Shown one piece after another: positions 1 to 8,935 of a DNA stretch of 48,506 nt; the stretch's first letter is position 1; every line of letters starts with the position of its first letter. The notes beneath the pieces were generated by a model. It had not been told where the DNA came from, did no database searches, and saw only the letters and a program-made list of their open reading frames with translations. The translations under genes and the position numbers were made by a program. The DNA lies in the NCBI GenBank assembly GCA_030655145.1, contig JAURWD010000042.1, positions 1 through 48,506 on the forward strand. Direction: 5' to 3'. Source of the DNA: Ferruginibacter sp. (GTDB lineage: Bacteria; Bacteroidota; Bacteroidia; Chitinophagales; Chitinophagaceae).

Positions 1-146
1 TATCGGATGATTCAATGTCACCAGCGAATCGATTATAAACGCTCACCCGGATGAATTAGCTGATTTTCGTTTCATCGTTACCGGTAGTTTGGTGATCGGG
101 TTATTGAACTGCTGATCAAAGAACTCCGGTTGTTGCAGAAATCTAT

Positions 147-164
147 CAATGAGTCAACTCATTG
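147..164. promoter_or_regulatory. Inverted repeat, candidate operator of the aldo/keto reductase gene
   Basis: Perfect 8-base arms CAATGAGT and ACTCATTG separated by CA, lying 36 bases before the ATG of the aldo/keto reductase gene. Symmetry and position suit a dimeric repressor or activator. No regulator gene is adjacent, so the function is inferred from position only. Confidence 0.35.
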
Positions 165-184
165 CTGTTGTCAATCTAAGATGA

Positions 185-1186
<1,002 letters not shown>

Positions 1187-1321
1187 TGACTAGTTGATGG
1201 GTAACCAACCATTCATTTCTTTTTTACCATGAGATGTGGGCTAAGTTCCTAAAGATCGAAACCCCAGAATGCGCTCATCTCATCTGTAATCTCATTGATG
1301 CGAAACGCTGTTAGCCTTGCA

Positions 1322-2053
1322 TTATTCTTGTATAAACGTCAATGGTTGTCTTCGATACGCACGTACGGTTTTGCCGTTTTGAAAGGCTGGGATCCAATCT
1401 GGCGCTTTACCAATTATTTCCAAAGATGTTTCATCTAAAATAAATTCAACGGATTTACTGACAAATAACTCCTGGACCTTTCCATCGGTTCCAACAACGA
1501 AATTCACATATACCTTGCCTCCATGAAAGGACTTATCTGCCGGGTTATTTTCCCCCAGTTTCTTTTGCAGGTATTTTACCCATGCTTTTTGTCCTCCGGG
1601 AAAAGCCGCTTCCCGCTCATCCGGGTAACTAATCGAGCTAGCTTTTTTATTAAGGTCATCTACCTCAACAATCGAATCATTCAAATACTTGATTGAGCTG
1701 AGTATTTTACCGGTATCATTATAACTTCTCCAATAATCATTTTTTTTATTATCAGAATATTTGCCTGACAGGATCAATGTTCCGTTTGCGGCATATTCAA
1801 AATACCTCCCATCCAGCACCTTCAATTCCTCGCCTTTGAAACTCCGGAGTTTCGTCATGGGGCCGCCTTTTTTATAATCCAGTCGCTCGAAACGGTTATC
1901 CGGGAACTGCTTTACGACGATAAAAGAAGTGGCCGTTTTCGAGTCATCCGTTACGCCACCAGGACCAACCATGACGACGTTGGTCACCTGTTGTGAATAA
2001 GATTGCAAACTCGCTAAAGCGGCGAGCAGAAAAATGAAGAATTTTGTAATCAT
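1322..2053 (-). CDS. TonB C-terminal-domain periplasmic protein
   Basis: A 243-residue exported protein. The N-terminus (MITKFFIFLLAALASLQSYS) is a signal peptide. The middle (about residues 60-130) holds short strand motifs such as FEYAANGTLILSGKYSDNKK, resembling MORN-like antitoxin-type repeats common in Bacteroidota. The last ~100 residues match the TonB C-terminal domain as found in this phylum: AFPGGQKAWVKYLQKKL, then KVYVNFVVGTDGKVQELFV, ending with a WIPAFQNGKTVRAYRRQPLTF strand. Classical TonB has a Pro-rich spacer and an uncleaved N-terminal anchor; this one has neither, so it is a TonB-C-like periplasmic protein rather than a proven energy transducer. It is transcribed alone on the minus strand. 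Confidence 0.8.
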   Translation of the reverse strand: MITKFFIFLLAALASLQSYSQQVTNVVMVGPGGVTDDSKTATSFIVVKQFPDNRFERLDYKKGGPMTKLRSFKGEELKVLDGRYFEYAANGTLILSGKYSDNKKNDYWRSYNDTGKILSSIKYLNDSIVEVDDLNKKASSISYPDEREAAFPGGQKAWVKYLQKKLGENNPADKSFHGGKVYVNFVVGTDGKVQELFVSKSVEFILDETSLEIIGKAPDWIPAFQNGKTVRAYRRQPLTFIQE

Positions 2054-2327
2054 ATTTGGGTTTGAGTTTTCGGATTAGACTTGGTATTCAGTAGGTAAAG
2101 ATTGTTGTTCTTACTTCCCGGCGTCGGAGCATTTGTTTGAACAAGAGGATGAAGTTAATGGCTGGAATGAAATTGAAAAAATCAAGTTTTTCTGTTCCGA
2201 CTTTCCAACCGGCTTGTCCATTTTCTCCAGGGATCGCTGGAGCGGGATATTAAAGTTGAATGGTTCAAACTGTGGTGATTTTGCTTTTTATACATAAACA
2301 CCAGCCATTCGTTTCAAAAGGTGCCCA

Positions 2328-2720
2328 TTATTTTGAATAATGAAACCATTGTTGCCCATGACGGAATAAGATGAATAATAAATATGCATAAATGATCAGG
2401 ATAGGGATGGCGTACACCCATTTTTGCTGGAGCCGTTCGTTAGAATCACTTTTTGTTTTGATGTCCTGGATGATTTCTTTAGAGATAAGTTTTATGGTAA
2501 GCCGGATCAGTACCGGGACAAGTAGCAGGTCATCTAATAACCCGAGAACCGGGATGAAGTCGGGGATAAGATCGATTGGACTTAATAAGTACCCGACAGT
2601 AACCGCCGCCATGATTTTAGCTAAGATCGAAGTTCTCTTGTCGAGCAACGCATAATAGATTGGGACAATTTCCTGTTTTAATTTTTTTACGGCCGCTTTT
2701 AGTTTTTTCAGCATGAGCAT
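2328..2720 (-). CDS. YkvA-like DUF1232 membrane protein
   Basis: A small inner-membrane protein of 130 residues. The family signature is clear: VGYLLSPIDLIPDFIPVLG followed by LLDDLLLVPVLIRLTIKLI, the DUF1232 core, at about residues 40-80. A Lys-rich amphipathic N-terminus (LKKLKAAVKKLKQE) precedes it and a second hydrophobic helix, WVYAIPILIIYAYLLFILF, lies near the C-terminus. No biochemical function is established for the family. A second possible start lies two codons downstream (MLKKLK). A perfect 18-base palindrome is found 84 bases upstream of the start, between this gene and the phosphatase gene. Confidence 0.82.
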   Translation of the reverse strand: MLMLKKLKAAVKKLKQEIVPIYYALLDKRTSILAKIMAAVTVGYLLSPIDLIPDFIPVLGLLDDLLLVPVLIRLTIKLISKEIIQDIKTKSDSNERLQQKWVYAIPILIIYAYLLFILFRHGQQWFHYSK

Positions 2721-2803
2721 GTCATCAACTTAGAACACTTTTGTATTTTTTCCCATCCCTGATAAATTGTTTGTCCGAAGCTATGTTACTGCTTCACTTA
2801 TAA

Positions 2804-2821
2804 ACCTTCAAATTTGAAGGT
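2804..2821. promoter_or_regulatory. Perfect 18-base palindrome upstream of the DUF1232 gene
   Basis: ACCTTCAAATTTGAAGGT is its own reverse complement. It sits in the 218-base gap between the end of the phosphatase gene and the start of the DUF1232 gene, both on the minus strand. There is no T-run after it on either strand, so an operator is more likely than a terminator. The binding protein is unknown. Confidence 0.35.
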
Positions 2822-2938
2822 GCGATTTAAATGGCTGAGGAAACAAAGTTCTGCGCAAGGACATATACATGTTAGTGTTGTTCCGCATTTCAAATTATTT
2901 CTGTCACTGCGTTTAGCCGTTTATGTGAGCAAGGGGAG

Positions 2939-3598
2939 TTACGTAATATTATCACTTGCCTGGTAAAACTGATTGGCCCACACCAAACGCTCCTCGCCAA
3001 CCTGGGCGGCCGTGACTGGCCTCAATGTTTGAAGCAGCTCAACCGCTGCGGCCTTTTCTTTTCCAACAAAGCGCAGGAAACCGTAAGTGATCATCCCAGT
3101 TCGGTGAATACCAGCCGAACAATGAATATAAATTTTGCTGCCCGCAGTTACCAGCCGCTGTAACTGGGCATACACGGCGAAGACCTCAGCGATGGCTTCA
3201 CCTTCATGAGGTCTGGAAGCTGAAAATGGGACCCAGATCCATTCCATCCCCTGGTTTGTAACTTGTTTGCCAATTTGTGCCGCGCCTTCATTTTCATTCA
3301 GCAAGGTGAGGACGGCTGTGGTGCCTTCATCTTTTAAACCGCCGAAAGATATTTTCCCGCCCGGTTTGTGGCCAATAGCAAGAAAACCATTTCCGACCGG
3401 CACCCAGTGAATTGCGGGATGGATGTCCTTCTCTTTTGCTGCCTGCTTGATCTTTCCCAATAATTGACCCAATTCTTTGCCCCTGGTTGAATCTTCTTTT
3501 ATACTGTGGCTGATCCGGCTTATGAGTTGGTGAATATCCGCGTCAGAAACCAGGCCAGTTTTAATTAAAGGAATAAATTTTTCTACGTCTTCTTTCAT
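2939..3598 (-). CDS. Dual-specificity/tyrosine-type protein phosphatase
   Basis: A 219-residue soluble protein with the Cys-based phosphatase P-loop, IHCSAGIHRTGM. This fits HCX5R with nucleophile Cys160 and phosphate-binding Arg166. The helix after the loop (MITYGFLRFVG) and the preceding strand KIYIHC follow the dual-specificity/tyrosine phosphatase fold. The N-terminal ~60 residues are helical and charged; the catalytic domain runs from about residue 60 (IHWVPVGNGFLAIGHKPG). I see no WPD motif, but the general acid loop is variable in this superfamily. No signal peptide is present, so it should act in the cytoplasm. It could equally act on phosphoproteins, phosphoinositides or other phosphoesters. 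It is divergent from the ABC transporter unit. Confidence 0.8.
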   Translation of the reverse strand: MKEDVEKFIPLIKTGLVSDADIHQLISRISHSIKEDSTRGKELGQLLGKIKQAAKEKDIHPAIHWVPVGNGFLAIGHKPGGKISFGGLKDEGTTAVLTLLNENEGAAQIGKQVTNQGMEWIWVPFSASRPHEGEAIAEVFAVYAQLQRLVTAGSKIYIHCSAGIHRTGMITYGFLRFVGKEKAAAVELLQTLRPVTAAQVGEERLVWANQFYQASDNIT

Positions 3599-4023
3599 CA
3601 GTTTATTGAATGTGTATTAAACTTATCTAACCATCAAATTGGTTAGCCCTTTTTGTGTTGATTGTGCTAACGATGGTAGCACATTTTTATTTCCATTCCA
3701 TATTTCTAATTCCATATTTTTTTGGACGCTTTAGTTTAAGTTGGCGTCTTTTGATTTCATAAGCTGGATTTCAACCCAGTGCTGTGATCAGCTGCTTGAT
3801 TTTTCTAATCTCTTCATCCCTGACTTTTTTGTTTTGAACAAAGGAAGAATTTTTTCATCTGTAGCCAGTCATCATATTTTGAGATTTGTATTTCCTGTTT
3901 TTGGTGTGAACCTTACGTGGGCCCAGACCTTCCAAAAAGGTGGGCGACCACTGGTGTATTTGTTTGTGCCCACAAGTTTCTTTGGAATAAATTCAAATTT
4001 CAGCCAATGAAACAAATACCTCT
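3599..4023. other. Divergent intergenic region, phosphatase / ABC transporter
   Basis: 425 bases between the divergently read phosphatase and ABC ATPase genes. It holds the inverted repeat at 3627-3646 and long T-rich stretches around 3660-3730. A short open frame across 3741-4010 has no recognisable protein features and I do not call it a gene. Promoters for both flanking genes should lie here, but I find no exact TAnnTTTG element. Confidence 0.5.
3627..3646. promoter_or_regulatory. Inverted repeat upstream of the phosphatase gene
   Basis: Perfect 7-base arms CTAACCA and TGGTTAG flank a 6-base loop, TCAAAT. The element ends 29 bases before the start codon of the phosphatase gene, in its expected promoter/leader region. 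It may be an operator or a leader hairpin; only position and symmetry support this. Confidence 0.3.
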
Positions 4024-4935
4024 ATGACGCTACAGATCAAGAATATCTCGAAGGTGTATTCCAATGGGGTGCAGGCCCTGCGGGATGTTACGCTTTCCAT
4101 TCCCAATGGCATGTACGGCCTGCTCGGACCAAACGGAGCAGGCAAATCCACCCTCATGCGCACACTCGCAACCTTGCAGGAACCAGACTCAGGCAGTATT
4201 TTCCTCGACGGCATTGATGTGTTGAAACAGAAGGACGAAGTGCGCCAGACCCTGGGCTACCTGCCACAGGAATTTGGTTTGTACCCGAAAGCAAAGGCGG
4301 AAGACCTGCTCGATTATTTCGCCGTACTCAAAGGCATCACCAACCGGGCTTCCAGGAAGGAAGTGGTAGAAGCCTTATTAAAACAAACGAACCTGTGGGA
4401 AAAACGTCGCCAGAAATTGGGTGGCTTTTCCGGCGGTATGAAACAGCGTTTTGGCGTTGCCGTTGCCTTGCTGGGAAATCCGAAGTTGATGATCGTGGAT
4501 GAACCTACCGCAGGGTTAGACCCGGCTGAACGGGTGCGCTTTCTCAACCTATTGAGCGAAGTGGGAGAGAACAGTGTTGTCATCCTCTCCACCCATATTG
4601 TAGAAGATGTAAGCGAGCTATGCACGCGGATGGCGATCATCAACAAAGGCCAGATACTGCAGGAGGCTGAGCCCTTACAAGCCGTCGCTGCATTGAAGGG
4701 AAAGATCTGGCGCCGCATAATCGAAAAAAGAATGCTCCCTGACTTCGAGCGGGAGCACAAGATCATCTCAACCAAACTGCTGGGCGGTCGAACCGTAATA
4801 CATATTTACAGCGAAGCTGATCCAGGCAGCGGATATGAAGCCGTGGCTCCTGACCTGGAAGACGCATATTTCACTACCATGGCCGGGTATCATCAAAACC
4901 ACCAGCCGCAAAAAGAGGGGGAGGTGCAACCGTGA
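4024..4935 (+). CDS. ABC transporter ATP-binding protein
   Basis: The nucleotide-binding subunit of an ABC-2-type transporter, 303 residues, partner of the fused permease/peptidase encoded next. All key motifs are present: Walker A LLGPNGAGKST (about 33-43), Q-loop YLPQEFGLYP, ABC signature FSGGMKQRFG (135-144), Walker B LMIVDEPTAGLDP with Asp159 and Glu160, and the switch histidine in ILSTHIVED. A C-terminal extension of ~70 residues follows the core, as in the CcmA/NatA/DrrA-like exporters. The stop codon overlaps the GTG start of the next gene in the tetranucleotide GTGA, which indicates translational coupling and a stoichiometric complex at the inner membrane. The substrate is unknown. 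Confidence 0.93.
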   Translation: MTLQIKNISKVYSNGVQALRDVTLSIPNGMYGLLGPNGAGKSTLMRTLATLQEPDSGSIFLDGIDVLKQKDEVRQTLGYLPQEFGLYPKAKAEDLLDYFAVLKGITNRASRKEVVEALLKQTNLWEKRRQKLGGFSGGMKQRFGVAVALLGNPKLMIVDEPTAGLDPAERVRFLNLLSEVGENSVVILSTHIVEDVSELCTRMAIINKGQILQEAEPLQAVAALKGKIWRRIIEKRMLPDFEREHKIISTKLLGGRTVIHIYSEADPGSGYEAVAPDLEDAYFTTMAGYHQNHQPQKEGEVQP

Positions 4936-7900
4936 AGTTCCTGAAGATTTTTCGCTACGAGTTCGCGTACCAGGTACGCCGGCTCTCTACCTGGTTGTAC
5001 CTGGCAATCTTGCTGATTTTTACCATTGGAATGAACTTCCTGATAACGCCGGGTGACGGGGTATACGCTAACAATACTTTTCACATCATCGGCATAACCG
5101 TTATTGGTGGCGTCATCTGGTTGTTGATGGGCGCCGTCATCGCCGGGGAAGCGGCGGCCAGGGAAGTGCAGACGCGGATGCATCCCCTCACGTACACCAG
5201 TTCCGTTAATAAGTTTGAATACCTGGGTGGTCGATTTCTTGCAGCTTTCGCGGTGAATGCGCTCCTCGTGCTTTCCTTACCACTTGGTATATTGGTTTCT
5301 TTCTACCTCCCCGATTCTGCGGAGGCAGCAATGTTGCCGTTCCGGTTGACTCCTTATCTCAATGTTTATTTTTTGATTGCCTTGCCCAACGCCTTTATAG
5401 CGACAGCGCTGCAATTCACCTTTGCAACCTTCAGCCGGCAAGTAATGACGGCATATTTGGCGAGCCTGCTCTTAGCGATTTTCCCACAGGTGATCGGGCT
5501 CACGGCAGCCAAACTTTTTGGCAACTGGGACCTGGTAAAATTATTAGACCCCGTAGGTGTTGCCGGTATCATGGGCAGCGAACTCGCCACCTGGACTCCT
5601 ACGGAGAAAAATACAAGGCTGGTTACACTTGAAGGAATGTTTCTCTGGAACCGCATCCTTTGGGTTTGTGTTGCTGCAGGATTGTTGTGGCTAACCTATG
5701 CCCGGTTTAGTTTTACAGTGCCTTCAACCACCACCTGGTGGACACGTTCTAAACGGCGCAAACTTCCAGCTGAACCAGTTGCCGAAACCGGGGTAGTCAG
5801 AACCACAGTCGTCACCGTTCCGCAGGTTCCACGAAGCTTCGGTTTTGCGACCGGGTTTCAACAGGCCCTCACGATCGGCTGGGCAACATTTCGAAAGATA
5901 GCAAGGAACCCGGTCGGACTGACGCTGGTTGGTGCCATCGCGTTGTGCTCAGCAATTTTCGGTTACAAGATCATGACGCAGTTTGAGATCCCGCTGTTTC
6001 CAACTACGCCGCAGGTGAGCGATTATCTCACAACCAATGTTGGAGACATTGGCTCGCCCTGGGTCGTTATCCCCCTGCTCATTATGTACTTCGTTGGAGA
6101 GATCCTTTGGAGCGAACGGGATGCGGGACTCGGTGATATCGCCGATGCAACACCGGTGCCGGAATGGGCGTTGGTGATAGGAAAATTCCTGGGCTTAGGG
6201 CTCATCATCGTTGCCTGGATGTTGCTCCTCATGGCTGGAGGAATCGGTATGCAATTAGGCTTAGGCTATACCAAGTTGGAGCCTGGACTGTATTTAAAGG
6301 CGCTGGTTGGAATTCAATTATTAGACTACCTGCTTTTCGCGCTGCTAGCCCTCATGGTACACATCGTCGTGAATCAAAAATTTATCGGCTACCTCGTGAT
6401 GTTCTTAGTGTTCCTGTTCCTGGCTTTTCCTTCCACCTTCCAGGTGGAGCATAGGCTGCTCATTTTTGGGTCAGACCCGGGATGGTCGTACACCGACATG
6501 CGCGGGTTCGGAAATACATTGGGGCCCTGGCTTTGGTTTAAACTATATTGGTTAGCCTGGGCTTTGTTACTTGCGGTGATCGCAAGATTGTTTTGGGGGC
6601 GGGGCAGAGCCCAAGGTTTAAAAGACCGGTTGCAATTGGCAAAACGTCGGTTCACCCCTGCGACCACCTGGGTTGCAGTGATTGGGTTAGGACTTATACT
6701 TGTTTTAGGTGGGTTTATTTTCTATAACACGAATGTGCTTAACGAGTACCAGTCGGGCAACGATTTCCAGGAGCAGCAGGCTGCATATGAACGACTTTAT
6801 GGAAAATACCGGAACACCCTGCAACCCCATTTGATTCGCACAAAGTTGAATGTCGAGATCTACCCGGACAAGGAGGAGGTCGGCATCCATGCGGCCTATA
6901 CCCTGGTAAATAAGGATACTGTTGCGCTAGACTCCATACACCTCGGTGGCATTGCTGGAGTTGAGCCCACTGAAGTAAAATTCAACCGGGCAGCTACCGT
7001 TTTATTATCAGACAAAAAATTGAACCACCAGGTTTATTTGTTGAAGCAACCTCTTCGCCCGGGAGATTCCTTAGAATTAAATTTTGTGGTCCATTATAAA
7101 AATCGTGGGTTTCGTCACAACGGAAGCGACGCCCTGGTGGTGAAGAATGGAACTTACTTCACGAACTACGACCTGATGCCTTCGATCGGCTATCAACCTT
7201 TCCGGGAAATTAAAGACGCAGTGGTGAGAAAAAAGTTCGGGCTTGCTGCACGCCTGGAAATTGCTTCTTTGTATGATGCGCAGGCGCGTTCAAAACCGGG
7301 CAGTACCGACCAGGCAAGTCTTGAAGCGATCATAGGCACAGCAACAAATGAAGTTGCCGTAGCGCCTGGTGTAATGCAGCGAAGCTGGACGACTGGTGAC
7401 CGACGCTATTTTCATTACAAAACAGACGCGTCTATCGGTGGCGAGTATTCGATCCTTTCTGCAAACTATGCAGTGCAGGAAAGCAAGTGGCAGGATGTCG
7501 ACATCAGGATCTACCATCACCCTGGTCACACAAAAAATATAGACCGGATGCTTCGAAGTGTAAAAGCTTCGCTGGAATATTATACCGAAAAGTTTGGTCC
7601 TTATCCATACAGTCATTTTACCCTTGCAGAGCAAGCCGGAAGCGGTGGCGGGGCCAGTGCGGATGGGAGTATGATCTATTACGGTGAACAGTATGCGCAG
7701 TTGAATCCTGATGACGGTCCGGAAGGCTTCGAGATGCCTTATTATATTTTAGCGCATGAAGTAGCTCACCAATGGTGGGGATTGGCAAGACTAACACCCG
7801 CGAATGTGCAGGGCGCCGGTGTGCTCATTGAAGGGCTGGCCGTATATTCTGGTATGCAGGTGTTGGAAAAGACTTACGGCGAAAAGCATTTACAGCAATA

Positions 7901-8525
7901 CGTGAATTTCCTTCATTCGTTTTATGAGATGCCTCGTTCCCTTGCAACGCCTTCTTTACTGCAGGCAGATGAACCCTTTCTTTATTACCGGAAAGGCGGA
8001 CTCGCACTTTATACCCTTGGTAAATATATCGGGAAAGAAAAAGTGAATGGTGCGCTGCGGAGCTTGCTGCAACAACGCGACTCCGGCGTGATACCGTTGC
8101 CAACGATGCTTGACCTCTACAAGGAAATCCAAAAAGTTACTCCCGACACTTTAGGTTATTTGTTACGCGACCTGTTTGAGACCAACACTTATTGGAGACT
8201 GAAAACAAAGCAGTTCACCTCAACAAAAATTAAAGCGGATCAATGGCAGGTAACACTGAAGGTACATGCGCAGAAAGTGGTAGTAGACAGCACGGGTGCT
8301 GAACACGAAATACCGATGAATGATTGGCTCGAAGTCGGCATTTATAAAGGTGAAAATGAGTTGAGTCAACAACCGCTTCATCTCCAGAAACATCGCCTCC
8401 GGTCAGGCGACCAGGTGATTCAAGTTACAGTGCCGCGGAAACCAACCCGCGCCGGCATTGATCCTAATTTCCTCATGATCGATCTGCGCCGCGATGATAA
8501 CATGATACAGCTGGATGAGGAGTAG
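4932..8525 (+). CDS. ABC-2 permease fused to a periplasmic M1-family metallopeptidase
   Basis: A 1197-residue inner-membrane protein. Residues ~1-265 and ~310-560 are two blocks of ABC-2 permease transmembrane helices joined by a basic cytoplasmic linker (RSKRRKLP). A further membrane helix at about 577-600 (WVAVIGLGLILVLGGFIF) leads into a ~590-residue periplasmic domain of gluzincin M1 type. There the zinc site is HEVAHQWWG (His942, Glu943, His946) with the third ligand probably Glu967 in LIEGLAVYSG. The GAMEN-like loop is GGGASADGSMIYYGE, and the YRKGG motif near residue 1020 supplies the expected catalytic-Tyr region. The His946 to Glu967 spacing is 20 residues rather than the canonical 18. 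The GTG start overlaps the ATPase stop. Architectures like this occur in Bacteroidota and Proteobacteria but lack a settled function; export coupled to peptide trimming, or substrate-gated signalling, is possible. Confidence 0.9.
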   Translation: MKFLKIFRYEFAYQVRRLSTWLYLAILLIFTIGMNFLITPGDGVYANNTFHIIGITVIGGVIWLLMGAVIAGEAAAREVQTRMHPLTYTSSVNKFEYLGGRFLAAFAVNALLVLSLPLGILVSFYLPDSAEAAMLPFRLTPYLNVYFLIALPNAFIATALQFTFATFSRQVMTAYLASLLLAIFPQVIGLTAAKLFGNWDLVKLLDPVGVAGIMGSELATWTPTEKNTRLVTLEGMFLWNRILWVCVAAGLLWLTYARFSFTVPSTTTWWTRSKRRKLPAEPVAETGVVRTTVVTVPQVPRSFGFATGFQQALTIGWATFRKIARNPVGLTLVGAIALCSAIFGYKIMTQFEIPLFPTTPQVSDYLTTNVGDIGSPWVVIPLLIMYFVGEILWSERDAGLGDIADATPVPEWALVIGKFLGLGLIIVAWMLLLMAGGIGMQLGLGYTKLEPGLYLKALVGIQLLDYLLFALLALMVHIVVNQKFIGYLVMFLVFLFLAFPSTFQVEHRLLIFGSDPGWSYTDMRGFGNTLGPWLWFKLYWLAWALLLAVIARLFWGRGRAQGLKDRLQLAKRRFTPATTWVAVIGLGLILVLGGFIFYNTNVLNEYQSGNDFQEQQAAYERLYGKYRNTLQPHLIRTKLNVEIYPDKEEVGIHAAYTLVNKDTVALDSIHLGGIAGVEPTEVKFNRAATVLLSDKKLNHQVYLLKQPLRPGDSLELNFVVHYKNRGFRHNGSDALVVKNGTYFTNYDLMPSIGYQPFREIKDAVVRKKFGLAARLEIASLYDAQARSKPGSTDQASLEAIIGTATNEVAVAPGVMQRSWTTGDRRYFHYKTDASIGGEYSILSANYAVQESKWQDVDIRIYHHPGHTKNIDRMLRSVKASLEYYTEKFGPYPYSHFTLAEQAGSGGGASADGSMIYYGEQYAQLNPDDGPEGFEMPYYILAHEVAHQWWGLARLTPANVQGAGVLIEGLAVYSGMQVLEKTYGEKHLQQYVNFLHSFYEMPRSLATPSLLQADEPFLYYRKGGLALYTLGKYIGKEKVNGALRSLLQQRDSGVIPLPTMLDLYKEIQKVTPDTLGYLLRDLFETNTYWRLKTKQFTSTKIKADQWQVTLKVHAQKVVVDSTGAEHEIPMNDWLEVGIYKGENELSQQPLHLQKHRLRSGDQVIQVTVPRKPTRAGIDPNFLMIDLRRDDNMIQLDEE

Positions 8526-8935
8526 GGGGGAAGGGAATTGCGTAACTGTCCGTCGATCTTTCAAATTTCAAATCGTGTTCTGCAGGCCGGCCGATGTTGT
8601 GTCTCCGGACCAACAGCTGAAACTCGGGCACAATGTAGAACGGTACTCAATCAATTAAGTTTTATAAGCACCTTCGCACTTTGACGCAACGTCGTTGGCC
8701 TGGCTTGGGCTACTTGAGAGACGTTGCTTGGAAGGAGAAATTAGGTACTAAAAAGTGTCACTGGCGTTTAAGCTTTTGTGTTAGTATTCGAGAGATAGAT
8801 GATTTACTACTTTGCTTCCGGAGAGACGCCAGCAGTAATAATTATCCGCCAGTCCGCATTTTCAATCCCTGTTTTGTTCTTCCCGGTTTTCTTCCCCAAT
8901 CAACCCTTTCCCTACATTTGTAACAATCATACTAT
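8526..8935. other. Intergenic region before the antiporter gene
   Basis: 410 bases without a convincing gene. A short frame at 8681-8923 has no recognisable features. The only element I can support is the promoter-like site at 8887-8920 just before the antiporter gene. No terminator hairpin with a T-run is evident after the permease/peptidase gene. Confidence 0.5.
8887..8920 (+). promoter_or_regulatory. Bacteroidota-type promoter for the antiporter gene
   Basis: TACATTTG at 8913-8920 is an exact match to the Bacteroidota -7 consensus TAnnTTTG. A TTTT at 8887-8890, one base off the -33 TTTG, lies 22 bases upstream. Transcription would start around 8927, leaving a leader of only about 10 bases before the ATG at 8936. 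Confidence 0.5.

Noticed and set aside
3741..4010. 89-codon frame before the ABC ATPase gene
   Set aside because: Phe- and Ser-rich translation of a T-rich promoter region, without family features.
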